NCBI RefSeq assembly: GCF_007828045.1
Contig: NZ_VITN01000007.1
Span: forward strand, 62,001 to 126,000
Direction of reading: 5' to 3'
Source: Nitrospirillum amazonense
Lineage (GTDB): Bacteria > Pseudomonadota > Alphaproteobacteria > Azospirillales > Azospirillaceae
Length of the DNA: 64,000 nt
A program made the position numbers and the translations under genes. Positions 7,346 to 15,538 of the stretch are shown here, piece by piece (the stretch's first letter is position 1; each line of letters opens with the position of its first letter). Under the pieces are notes generated by a model that was not told the DNA's origin, searched no databases, and saw nothing but the letters and a program-made list of their open reading frames with translations.

Positions 7346-9451
7346 TCAGGCTGCCGCCGTTCCGGCATCCGCGGCGATGGTGGTAATCAGATGGCCGTGC
7401 GGATCAACCTCCGTAACGCAATCCGGCCCCACCGCGAAAGTCGACTCCCGCTCCTCGAACAGGGCGGCGCCGACGATGCGCACGCCGGGCGCCAGAGTGT
7501 AGCGGTCGTAGATCGCCGTGTCAACCGGGCCGAAATCCGGGAAGTCGACCCGCCGGTGGCCCCGCAGCGGCTCCGCCCCCTCTTCCCGCGTCCGGGTCAG
7601 GCTGATCGGCTGGATGGGCAGCGAGGCGGAGAGGCGCCATCCGACCACCTCGACCGGCATGCCCTGGGCCGCCCGGCCGAAACGGGCGCGATAGGCCGCG
7701 CCGAAGGCTTCGTGCAGCGCCCCACCGTCACCGGCGGCGATCGCCTCCGCCGGGATGCCGACCGACACCTCGAAGCCCTGGCCGACATAGCGCATGTCGG
7801 CATAGAGCCTGGTCCGCATGGACACGGTGGCGGCACTGGCCGCGTCCAGCAGACGCCGGGCCTGGTCCGCCATGTCGGCGATCAGTCCCCGCACATGGGG
7901 CCAGTCCAGCCGGGCCACCGGCGATACGTGCCCGCGCACGAAATCGACCGTGGGTGGCGCCACCAGGAAGCCGAACGCCGAGATGACCCCCGCCCCAGGA
8001 GGCACGATCAGTTGCCTGACCTTCAGCAGCTTGGCCAGACCGTAGGCATGGACAGGGCCCGCGCCGCCGAAGGCGATCATGGCGTAGTCGCGCGGATCCT
8101 TGCCGTTCTCGGCCAGGTGCATGCGGGTGGCCCCGGCCATACTCTCGTTGACGACGGCCTGGATGCCGCGCGCGGCCCCGGGGGTGTCGATGCCCAGCGC
8201 CCGGCCCAGCCGGCTTTCCATCGCGTCGCCGGCCGCCGCGTCGCGCAGGCCCATCTCGCCCCCCAGGAAATAGGCGGGATCGAGATACCCCAGCATCAGG
8301 TCGGCGTCGGTCACCGTCGGCTCCGTCCCGCCGCGTCCGTAGCAGACCGGGCCGGGCACGGAGCCGGCGCTGCGCGGCCCCACCTTGAGCAGGCCCAGGG
8401 CGTCCAGCCCGGCGATGGAACCGCCGCCGGCGCCGATCTCGATCATATCGACGACCGTGACCTTCAGCGGCAGCCCCGACCCCTGCTTGAAGCGGTGCAG
8501 GCGGCCCGCCTCGAAGTCATGCTTGATGTGGGGCGCGTAATCCTCCACCAGGCACATCTTGGCCGTGGTCCCGCCCATGTCGAATGAAATCACCCGCCGC
8601 TGTCCCGTCTCGCGGGCGATGTGCGCGGCCGCCATGGCGCCGGCGGCCGGCCCGGACTCGATGAGGCGCACCGGGAAATTCTTGGCGTCCCCTATGGTGG
8701 TGATGCCGCCGCTGGACAACATGATGTACAGCTCGCCCGCGAAGCCCAGGACGCGCAAATCATCGACCAGCCGGTCCAGATAGCCGTGCACGCGGGGCTG
8801 GACATAGGCGTTGACGCAGGTGGTGTTGGTCCGTTCGTACTCGCGGATCTCCGGCGCGACCTCGGCGGACAACGAGACCAGCAAGTCGGGATAGAGCGCC
8901 CGCACCGCCTGGCGCGCCGCCAGCTCGTGCGCCGGGTTGCGGTAGGAATGCAGGAAGGCGATGGCCAGGGCCTCGATGCCCTCTTCCTCCACCAGGTGGC
9001 GGACGGCGTCGCGCACCGCCTGCTCGTCCAGCGGCATGAACTCGCCACCATCGGCCTTCAATCGCCCGGGGATGTCCAGCCGCAGGTGACGTGGCACCAG
9101 GACGGGCACGGGTTCCAGCGCCAGATCGTCCACGTCGTACCGGATCTCCCGTCCCATCTCCAGGATGTCGCGGAAGCCTTCCGAGGCCAGCAGGCCGATC
9201 TTGGCGCCGGTCCGTTCCAGCACCGTGTTGGTGATCAGGGTCGTCCCGTGGACGATGCTGTGGATCTGGTCGATGGTCGAGTTGGTCTCCGCCAGCAGGC
9301 GGACGATGCCCTCGACGATGGCCCGGCCCGGCTGATCGGGGGTGGTCAGGCGCTTGCCGGTGGCGCTGAGGCCGCGGGCCTCGTCATGCAGGACGAAATC
9401 GGTAAACGTGCCGCCGATGTCGACGCCGATGCGGATGGTCTTCTGCTTCAT
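7346..9451 (-). CDS. Hydantoinase/oxoprolinase family protein, subunit A
   Basis: A 701-aa HyuA-type subunit of the hydantoinase/5-oxoprolinase/acetone carboxylase family, ATP-dependent enzymes that phosphorylate a carbonyl oxygen before hydrolysis or carboxylation. The ASKHA nucleotide fold is evident: IGVDIGGTFTDF at the N-terminus, HGTTLITN near residue 90, SFDMGGTTAK near 290 and AFGGAGPVHAYGLA near 470. It is the last gene of a five-gene minus-strand operon. The ATG at 9451 shares one base with the stop of hyuB; a GTG one codon earlier (9454) would give a GTGA overlap instead. Family members cannot be assigned a substrate from sequence alone. The AtuA/DUF4387 neighbours suggest a carboxylation or lactam-type step in an uncharacterised catabolic route. 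Confidence 0.9.
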   Translation of the reverse strand: MKQKTIRIGVDIGGTFTDFVLHDEARGLSATGKRLTTPDQPGRAIVEGIVRLLAETNSTIDQIHSIVHGTTLITNTVLERTGAKIGLLASEGFRDILEMGREIRYDVDDLALEPVPVLVPRHLRLDIPGRLKADGGEFMPLDEQAVRDAVRHLVEEEGIEALAIAFLHSYRNPAHELAARQAVRALYPDLLVSLSAEVAPEIREYERTNTTCVNAYVQPRVHGYLDRLVDDLRVLGFAGELYIMLSSGGITTIGDAKNFPVRLIESGPAAGAMAAAHIARETGQRRVISFDMGGTTAKMCLVEDYAPHIKHDFEAGRLHRFKQGSGLPLKVTVVDMIEIGAGGGSIAGLDALGLLKVGPRSAGSVPGPVCYGRGGTEPTVTDADLMLGYLDPAYFLGGEMGLRDAAAGDAMESRLGRALGIDTPGAARGIQAVVNESMAGATRMHLAENGKDPRDYAMIAFGGAGPVHAYGLAKLLKVRQLIVPPGAGVISAFGFLVAPPTVDFVRGHVSPVARLDWPHVRGLIADMADQARRLLDAASAATVSMRTRLYADMRYVGQGFEVSVGIPAEAIAAGDGGALHEAFGAAYRARFGRAAQGMPVEVVGWRLSASLPIQPISLTRTREEGAEPLRGHRRVDFPDFGPVDTAIYDRYTLAPGVRIVGAALFEERESTFAVGPDCVTEVDPHGHLITTIAADAGTAAA

Positions 9452-11115
9452 CACTTCAGTCCAAGGGCCAGAGCTTGCATGGGGTAATCGCGGCGTACGG
9501 CGTCGGTGGTCACCACGCCCCGCTTCAGATCGGTCTCGATGGCCGCGACCGGCCGGTCAGCCGGCGGTCCATAGCCACCGCCCCCGGGGAAGGACAGCGT
9601 CACGCTTTCGCCCGGCTGGATGAGGGAGCGTGACTTCATGGGCACGGTGCGCCCGTCCCGATGGGCGGCCAGCGCCGGCGCCCCGGAACCACCCCCCATG
9701 ACGCCCAGCGCCGGGTGGCGCTCACGATCCCCCAGCAGCACCATCTGGATGGGTGTCGCGGCGGCGTTCAGGATTTCGCAGTCCTGGCCCAGGCCGCCGC
9801 GCTGGCGGCCCGCCCCACCGGAGTCCGGCCGAAACGCCTTGCGCAGAAACAGCAGCGGCGACACCGTCTCCATGGCCTCGACGCTGCCGGCGCCGGAATT
9901 GGTGGGGAAGGCGGTGGTGGACAGGCCGTCCCGCTCCGCCGAGGCGCCCATGCCGGCGCTGGCGAACAACAGCTGGCCGAAGCGCCCCCCGTCGGCGGCG
10001 CGCCCACTGAAATGCGCGCGCAAGGCCGGCGCCCCGCCGCTGTCGGCCACCACCCGCTCCGGCATCAGGGGCGACAGCGCCTGGAACAGGGCGCAGGACA
10101 GCAGGTGCCCCGTCAGGTGGCGCGCCATGACCGGCGCCGGTGCGGTGGGGTTGAGGATGGTTCCGGCCGGCGCCGTCACCCGGATGGGGCGGTAGGAACC
10201 CTCATTGCGCCGCGTGAAGGGGTCCAGCAGGCACTTCAACGGATAGATGGTGTAGGCGCGGGTATAGTTGAGCGTCGAATTGATCGCATACGCCACCTGG
10301 GGGGAGGAGCCGTCGTAATCGACGGTGATGTCGTCGCCGGCGATGGTCACCGCGCAGGCGATGCGCGTCGGCTGGTCCACCACGCCATCGGCCTCGATGG
10401 CGCCGCGATAAACGCCGTCGGGCAAGCCGGCGATGGCCGCGCGCATGGCCCGCTCCGCCAGGCCGGTCACGGCGCGGCCCAGCCGTTTGAAGTCAGGCTC
10501 GCCCGTATCCTCCAGGAACTCCACCGCCCGGCGTCGGCACACCTCGTTCGCGTTGACCTGCGCCTCGATGTCGCCGAACACGATATCCTTGAGGCGGATG
10601 TTGGCCAGCAGCAGCTGCACCAGATCGTCATTCAGCTGCCCCGCGCGATAAAGCCGTACCGGGGGGATCAGCACGCCTTCCTCGATCAGCTCGGTCGGGC
10701 CCTCCTTGAAGGTGCCGCCGATATCGGGCGCATGGGCGGCGGAACCGGAGAACCCGACCAGCGCGCCACGGTGGAAGATGGGGGCGACCACGACGATGTC
10801 CGGCAGATGGCCCGTGCCGATCCAGGGATCGTTGGTCATGACCACGTCGCCCTCGCGCCATGTTGATGCCGGGAAGCGGTCCAGCATGGCGCGGGCGGCG
10901 CGCCCGACCAGGGCGGCGAAGGCCGGGATCCCCAGGGTGCACTCACCGATGGTCTCGCCGTCCGCATCCATGAGGACGGTGACGTAGTCGTTGGATTCAC
11001 GGATCACGGTGGAGAAGGAGGTGCGCAGCAGCGTCGCCGCGGCCTCATCGGCGATGGCGATCAGCCGGCTCCACCAGATTTCCAGGGTAATGGGGTTGAT
11101 CTCGCTGTCGATCAT
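9451..11115 (-). CDS. Hydantoinase/oxoprolinase family protein, subunit B
   Basis: A 554-aa HyuB-type subunit, partner of the HyuA gene directly downstream. The family pattern is clear: NPITLEIWWSRLIAIADEAAATLLRTSFSTVIRESNDY (shown as family hallmarks across residues 7-44), NDPWIGTGHLPD, then the C-terminal glycine-rich GGGYGPPADRP. It forms a heteromer with HyuA. Translation is coupled on both sides: its ATG overlaps the MFS gene stop by 4 bp (11112-11115) and its stop meets the hyuA start. It lies inside the operon AtuA / DUF4387 / MFS / HyuB / HyuA. Confidence 0.9.
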   Translation of the reverse strand: MIDSEINPITLEIWWSRLIAIADEAAATLLRTSFSTVIRESNDYVTVLMDADGETIGECTLGIPAFAALVGRAARAMLDRFPASTWREGDVVMTNDPWIGTGHLPDIVVVAPIFHRGALVGFSGSAAHAPDIGGTFKEGPTELIEEGVLIPPVRLYRAGQLNDDLVQLLLANIRLKDIVFGDIEAQVNANEVCRRRAVEFLEDTGEPDFKRLGRAVTGLAERAMRAAIAGLPDGVYRGAIEADGVVDQPTRIACAVTIAGDDITVDYDGSSPQVAYAINSTLNYTRAYTIYPLKCLLDPFTRRNEGSYRPIRVTAPAGTILNPTAPAPVMARHLTGHLLSCALFQALSPLMPERVVADSGGAPALRAHFSGRAADGGRFGQLLFASAGMGASAERDGLSTTAFPTNSGAGSVEAMETVSPLLFLRKAFRPDSGGAGRQRGGLGQDCEILNAAATPIQMVLLGDRERHPALGVMGGGSGAPALAAHRDGRTVPMKSRSLIQPGESVTLSFPGGGGYGPPADRPVAAIETDLKRGVVTTDAVRRDYPMQALALGLK

Positions 11116-12479
11116 GCTGGGTCCTTCACACGAGAGAGGGGCGCGGGATCGGACGCGCGCTGCGCCGCCGCGTTATCCGCCGCCACCAAGGACAGGGTCG
11201 AACGATAGGATCGGCGGCCGGCGGCGAGGATGAGCGCCGCCACGGCGAAGCCGCCGGGGGCGACGATGGCGATGGACCGGCCGATCATCATCGGGTCATG
11301 GAAGACGTGATCGTTCAGCACGCCGACCAGCAGCGGCCCGAAAGTCGCCGCCAGCAGGTTGGAGCTGGCGATGTAGCAGGCCGACGCGATGGCCCGCATG
11401 CGGTTGGGCACCAGTTCGGCCAGACTGGCCTGGACCAGGCCGAAGTTGAAACCGACCACGAACTGGATGGAGCCGATGGCGACCAGCGCCACGGCCTGGT
11501 CGGCGATCGCCATGACCAGGCTGGCGACCGCGCAGAAGGCCGCCGAACCGGTGCCGACGATCAGCTTGCCGTCCTTCCGGCCCGCACGGGTCAGGGCGTC
11601 GGCCAGCAGGGCGCCGACGATGGCGCCGAGCGGGCTCAGCACCAGGGTCATGCCCCCCAGCTTCTGGCCCGTGGGGCCCAGCGCCCAGCCATGGACGCGG
11701 ACGAAAAAGGTGGGGGCCCAGGACGCCAGGGTCGAGGCCGCCATGCTGGTGGTGGCGAAGCCGCCGACCGTGGTCAGCAGGGCCGCCTTCTTGCGGGAGA
11801 ACTCCGCCAGCACCTGGCGCAGGCTGGCCGTGGCCTCCGACCGCCGGCCGTCATCCGTCAGGCGCGCCGGCTCCCGCACCGTCAGCAGCAGCGGCACCAT
11901 GAGGAGCCCGGCGGCACCCAGGATGATGAAGACCAGCCGCCACGGCTCCGTCTGGCCGGCATCCTCATGGCCGAAATATTTCAGCAGCGTGCCGCCAAGG
12001 CCGAGCGCCAGCCCGCTGCCGAAGAAGACCCCCATGGAATAGATGCTGAGCGCCCGGGTCCGCGCCCCCGGCGTGAAGTAATCGGCGATCAGGGACACGG
12101 CGGCCGGCGCCAGGGCCGCCTCGCCGATGGCGACGCAAATCCGCGCGCCGAACAGTTGCGGCATGTTTTGCGCCAGGCCGCACGCCGCCGTGGCGGCGCA
12201 CCAGACGACCAGCCCGGCCAGCGTCAGGTTGCGACGGTGCCGTGTATCCGCGACACGCGCCAGGGGAAAGCCGAACAGCGTGTAGAAGACGGCGAAGGCC
12301 GCACCCTGCAGCAGACCAAGCTGCGTGTCGTTGAGGTCAAAGCTCTTCTGGATCGGGCCGACCAGAAGCTGCAACAGGGCCCGATCCATGTAGCTGAACG
12401 TGAAACATAGGCACATCACAACGGCGACATACCAGGAATACGCGGTGTCCCGGCGATGCAGGGCGGCCTGCCTGCCCAT
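11112..12479 (-). CDS. MFS transporter (spinster-like / organic anion type)
   Basis: A 455-aa major facilitator protein with about 12 hydrophobic segments. The first helix ends in FSYMDRALLQLLVGPIQ, and the loop 2-3 motif is present as GFPLARVADTRHRRN. It belongs to the same subgroup as the transporter at 32759-34138, a group common in Sphingomonadales and Burkholderiales and placed beside genes for hydrophobic or aromatic carboxylate catabolism. The start has a strong GGAGG. It sits mid-operon between DUF4387 (59-bp gap) and HyuB (4-bp overlap), so it probably imports the substrate of the AtuA/HyuAB enzymes. Confidence 0.9.
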   Translation of the reverse strand: MGRQAALHRRDTAYSWYVAVVMCLCFTFSYMDRALLQLLVGPIQKSFDLNDTQLGLLQGAAFAVFYTLFGFPLARVADTRHRRNLTLAGLVVWCAATAACGLAQNMPQLFGARICVAIGEAALAPAAVSLIADYFTPGARTRALSIYSMGVFFGSGLALGLGGTLLKYFGHEDAGQTEPWRLVFIILGAAGLLMVPLLLTVREPARLTDDGRRSEATASLRQVLAEFSRKKAALLTTVGGFATTSMAASTLASWAPTFFVRVHGWALGPTGQKLGGMTLVLSPLGAIVGALLADALTRAGRKDGKLIVGTGSAAFCAVASLVMAIADQAVALVAIGSIQFVVGFNFGLVQASLAELVPNRMRAIASACYIASSNLLAATFGPLLVGVLNDHVFHDPMMIGRSIAIVAPGGFAVAALILAAGRRSYRSTLSLVAADNAAAQRASDPAPLSRVKDPA

Positions 12480-12506
12480 TTGCGTCCTCCCGATTTTATT
12501 ATTGTG

Positions 12507-12516
12507 CGCTTAAGCG
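12507..12516. repeat. Perfect 10-bp palindrome between DUF4387 and MFS genes
   Basis: CGCTTAAGCG lies in the 59-bp gap within the operon. A related TTAAG-CGC-CTTAA repeat occurs upstream of the TonB receptor gene near 16731-16743. The role is unknown; it may mark an internal regulatory site. Confidence 0.3.
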
Positions 12517-12538
12517 AAATACGGGTGCCGCGACGGCG

Positions 12539-12847
12539 TCAGGCAAGCTCGACCGACAGCAGGCGGGCGAACTGCTGACCGCCATGCATGTCGCGCTCAT
12601 GCCGCCAGCCCTGGGGATGCGGCCGGGGGTAGGAGATCTTGATCATGCGCAGCGCGTCCACCGGCACACGCTTCACGCCGCCCGGGTCCGTGCCGAACAG
12701 CCGGGCGAACAGGTCGGGCCCCAGTTCCGGCGCGTCACGGTAGCGCGCGAAACTGTCGTCGTCGGCGAAAAAGAAATCCACGGTGATCCAGAAAGGACCG
12801 GCGTTCTTCGACCGGACGTGCCGGCACACTTCAGCGATCTTAGGCAT
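12539..12847 (-). CDS. DUF4387 domain-containing protein
   Basis: A 102-aa protein matching the DUF4387 pattern: IAEVCRHVRSKNAGPFWITVD, then a patch of acidic and aromatic residues, and KISYPRPHPQGWRHERDMHGGQQF near the C-terminus. DUF4387 is regularly encoded directly after an AtuA/DUF1446-type gene and probably forms a complex with it. The start is set at ATG 12847, giving the usual length and an 8-bp overlap with the AtuA-like gene; a longer open frame to 12958 adds only non-homologous residues. The biochemical function is unknown. Confidence 0.85.
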   Translation of the reverse strand: MPKIAEVCRHVRSKNAGPFWITVDFFFADDDSFARYRDAPELGPDLFARLFGTDPGGVKRVPVDALRMIKISYPRPHPQGWRHERDMHGGQQFARLLSVELA

Positions 12848-14294
12848 TCGGCGTCTCCAGATGCTCAACGGTGCCGGTCGATGACACGTCCACCCAATCC
12901 GTCCTGACCAGTTCGAACCCGTCCTCGGTCTCGACGACATGGTTGAGCATGAATTCATAAACGCGACCGCGCGGGATCTCGGCCGGCGTGAAGGGGAAGG
13001 CGTAGCTGGGCAGTTCCATGTCGAAGCGTATCGGCATGTGGAAGAAATAGGGGTTGCAGGATCGCGCCATGCGGTCGGCCAGGTCCTGGGTGCGCGCCGT
13101 CACCACGAACAACACGCCCACGTCGCGCGGGGGTGGGGTATCGGCGGGCACGGGCTGGCCGGACGTGCCGTTCCAGCCGTAAAGGCGGAGCGAGACCTCG
13201 AAATCACCCGCTTCATCGCCGAAGGTCGCGGCGATGCGGTCCACCAGCGTCTTGTGCATGCGGTCATGGAATTCATCGAGGTTGGCCAGGACTTCCGGAT
13301 CCTCGATGCCGATCAGCATGATGGTCTGATAGTCGCCGCCACGGGCCCCCTCCAGCTTCATGGTGTAGGGCATGGGCCGCCAGATGGAGCCGACGACCCG
13401 GGTGATGCGCGGCTCGACCTGGGTGTAGACCGCCTCCTTGGCGTCCAGAATGCCGCCCGGTTCCACCAGCAGGAATGGATCGCTGTTCTCATACAGCAGG
13501 TGGGCCGAGACGCTTTCGGGCGTGCAGCGATTGCCGGGGTCCAAGGGTTCCATGTCGAAGTGGTTGGCCCCGACATGCATCAGCACGCCGCCCCGCCGCA
13601 GGTTGGTCGTGCACTGCCCGCCGCATTCGGCGATCTTGGACGCGTGCCAGGTCTGGGCCACCCCGGCACCCCGCATCAGGGGCACGGCCGACAGTACGGC
13701 GGTGTCGGTGGTCCTGCCGCCCAGCACCAGGTTGGCGCCGCGCTGGACGGCATCGATGTAGGGCTCCGGCCCCATCAGGGCCACGATGTGATCGCAGGCG
13801 TCGAACAGCTCATCGGTGGCCTGGCCCAGCGGCGCCAGCGGCCGGATCTTCCCCTGCGCCAGCTTGCGCTTCAGCACCGCCGCCGGCTGTTCGCTGTACA
13901 GGCAGGCGATGCGCAGGCCTATGCCCAGTTCCCGTGCCGCCTCAATGGCGATGTCACGGGTCCAGTCCACGCTGGAGTCTGCGCCGCAGGTGCCGCATGT
14001 GCCCACCAGCACCGGTATGCCGGCCTCATTGGCCATCTGCAGCAGGACGAGGAGATCCTGCTTGATCGACTCCCTGTTCATCTTGGAGACGCCGCGCGCC
14101 AGATAGGAGGGGCCGCTGTCCGTCGAACCGGCGTCGACGGCAATGGCATGGGCGCCCTGGGCCAGGCCATAGGCGATGTGTTCCCGTTTCACTCCCGCGC
14201 CGAGCATTCCGCTCGGCACGATGACCTTGGTCACCGTCCGTTCCAACTCCGACATTTCCTCGTGTCCCGTCTGTTTATTCTTAGCAAGATGCAT
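12840..14294 (-). CDS. Acyclic terpene utilisation AtuA family protein (DUF1446)
   Basis: A 484-aa AtuA/DUF1446-type protein. AtuA was named from the citronellol/geraniol cluster of Pseudomonas, but its reaction is not established. Visible hallmarks include VPSGMLGAG, VDAGSTDSGPSYL, GTCGTCGAD (a Cys-rich glycine turn) and NLVLGGRTTDTA. It is the first gene of the operon AtuA / DUF4387 / MFS / HyuB / HyuA. The start is uncertain: ATG 14294 (used here) or ATG 14255 (MSELERTV), which is closer to family N-termini but has its GAGG only two bases upstream. It is divergent from the HTH-citrate-synthase-like gene, its probable regulator. A terpene substrate is not implied, because no geranyl-CoA carboxylase genes are present. 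Confidence 0.85.
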   Translation of the reverse strand: MHLAKNKQTGHEEMSELERTVTKVIVPSGMLGAGVKREHIAYGLAQGAHAIAVDAGSTDSGPSYLARGVSKMNRESIKQDLLVLLQMANEAGIPVLVGTCGTCGADSSVDWTRDIAIEAARELGIGLRIACLYSEQPAAVLKRKLAQGKIRPLAPLGQATDELFDACDHIVALMGPEPYIDAVQRGANLVLGGRTTDTAVLSAVPLMRGAGVAQTWHASKIAECGGQCTTNLRRGGVLMHVGANHFDMEPLDPGNRCTPESVSAHLLYENSDPFLLVEPGGILDAKEAVYTQVEPRITRVVGSIWRPMPYTMKLEGARGGDYQTIMLIGIEDPEVLANLDEFHDRMHKTLVDRIAATFGDEAGDFEVSLRLYGWNGTSGQPVPADTPPPRDVGVLFVVTARTQDLADRMARSCNPYFFHMPIRFDMELPSYAFPFTPAEIPRGRVYEFMLNHVVETEDGFELVRTDWVDVSSTGTVEHLETPNA

Positions 14295-14332
14295 AACAAA
14301 CTTGACCGACGCTACGGAGTAAGGGATAAGTC

Positions 14333-14345
14333 GTCAATCTTGATT
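14333..14345. promoter_or_regulatory. Shared 13-nt operator candidate, site 1
   Basis: GTCAATCTTGATT contains the dyad AATC-TT-GATT and lies immediately upstream of the HTH-citrate-synthase-like gene in the promoter region shared with the AtuA operon. The same 13 bases occur in reverse orientation at 16672-16684, before the TonB receptor gene. It is the likely binding site of the HTH protein; this is inferred from position and recurrence. Confidence 0.55.
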
Positions 14346-14359
14346 ATAAAAGTTTAGAA

Positions 14360-15538
14360 ATGGTCGACGACGACTACATATCGGCCGAAGAGGCCGCGGC
14401 GCTGCTGGGTGTCACCATCGACACCTTCTACGTCTATGTGACGCGCAAGAATTTGCGGTCCACGGGCATTCCCAACTCGCGCAAGCGCCGCTATTGGCGC
14501 GCCGACGTGGAACAGCTGCGCGGCCGCGGCCGCAAGCCGCCGGCCAGCCCGACGGACTTGGACGCCGAAAGCTCCATCACCCTGCTGACCGAGGACAATC
14601 TGTTCTACCGGGGGATCAGCGTCCGGGAACTGGTGAACCGCCCCACCTTCGAAAGCGTGGCCGCCCTGTTGTGGGACGTGGACGCCGACGCCGTGTTCGG
14701 CGAGTCGCTGCCGGCTTTTCCCGACACGGTCAAGGCGGTGCGCCACGCGCTGGCGGGGGAATCGCCCCTGGACCAGGCCATCGCCCTCTTCCCCCTGATC
14801 GAGAAGGCAAATCCGCGCTCGCAAGACTTCTCACCCACCGGCATGGCCCGGACGGGCGGTGACGTGCTGCGCGCCTTCACGGCGCTGATCATCGGGAATG
14901 ACCGCCCCGACCGCAGAGCCATCCATGTGAGCATCGCCGAGGCCTTCGGCTTCACCGACCGCCAGGCGGCGCTGATGCGCCATGTCATGATTTTGGCCGC
15001 CGACCATGGGCTGGAGCCCGCGACCTTCGCCGTCCGGGCGATTGCCAGCACCGGCGTCTCGCCCTGGCGAGCGGTTTCGACCGGCCTGACCATCGCCATC
15101 GGCCGCAAGACGCGCCCGGTCAAGTTCGCCGCCATCGGCCGGCTGGTCCAGGAAATCGTTGAAACGGAACGACCTTTCGAGCCCATCACCCGGCGTGTCC
15201 AGGAAGGCGACGCCATCGCCGGCTTCCTGCCCGCCACCAGCGGCCCCGACGTGCGCGCCACCGTGCTGTTGGACCTGCTGGAAGCCGGCTATGCACGCGA
15301 CGCCGACTTCCAGCGCCTGATGGCGGCCATCGGCGCGGCGCGGGACATCGGCGGCTACGAGCCGGGTTTCGCGCTGCTGGGCGCCTTCGCCGGACTGAAG
15401 CTCGGCTTACGCTCGCGCGAGGCCACGTTCTTCCTGGCCCGCGCCGCCGGCTGGATCGCCCACGCCATCGAGCAGAGCCTGGGCGGTGAGCGCGAGCGCC
15501 ATGAGCCGCACTATCGCGGGCCCCTACCCGGCCTGTGA
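14360..15538 (+). CDS. Helix-turn-helix / citrate-synthase-fold protein, probably a regulator
   Basis: A 392-aa two-domain protein. Residues 5-55 form a MerR/excisionase-like HTH (YISAEEAAALLGVTIDTFYVY, then RRYWRADVEQLR). Residues about 70-380 follow the citrate synthase fold: ITLLTEDNLFYRGISVREL at the start, AADHGLEPATFAVRAIASTG around His216, and AAGWIAHAIEQ at the end. The first catalytic His (ADHE-type) is kept. The GFGHRVY-type segment with the second His and the PNVDF-type segment with the catalytic Asp are not recognisable: GDAIAGFLPATSG and GGYEPGFALLG stand in their places. It is therefore more likely to sense a CoA ester or organic acid than to make citrate. It is divergent from the AtuA operon, and its end overlaps the convergent 2-hydroxyacid dehydrogenase gene by 15 bp. 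Confidence 0.85.
   Translation: MVDDDYISAEEAAALLGVTIDTFYVYVTRKNLRSTGIPNSRKRRYWRADVEQLRGRGRKPPASPTDLDAESSITLLTEDNLFYRGISVRELVNRPTFESVAALLWDVDADAVFGESLPAFPDTVKAVRHALAGESPLDQAIALFPLIEKANPRSQDFSPTGMARTGGDVLRAFTALIIGNDRPDRRAIHVSIAEAFGFTDRQAALMRHVMILAADHGLEPATFAVRAIASTGVSPWRAVSTGLTIAIGRKTRPVKFAAIGRLVQEIVETERPFEPITRRVQEGDAIAGFLPATSGPDVRATVLLDLLEAGYARDADFQRLMAAIGAARDIGGYEPGFALLGAFAGLKLGLRSREATFFLARAAGWIAHAIEQSLGGERERHEPHYRGPLPGL

Noticed and set aside
12539-12958. Longer version of the DUF4387 protein
   Set aside because: The extra residues overlap the AtuA-like gene and do not match DUF4387; ATG 12847 gives the usual length.
14360-15538. Housekeeping citrate synthase
   Set aside because: The N-terminal HTH and missing second His and Asp motifs do not fit a TCA-cycle enzyme.
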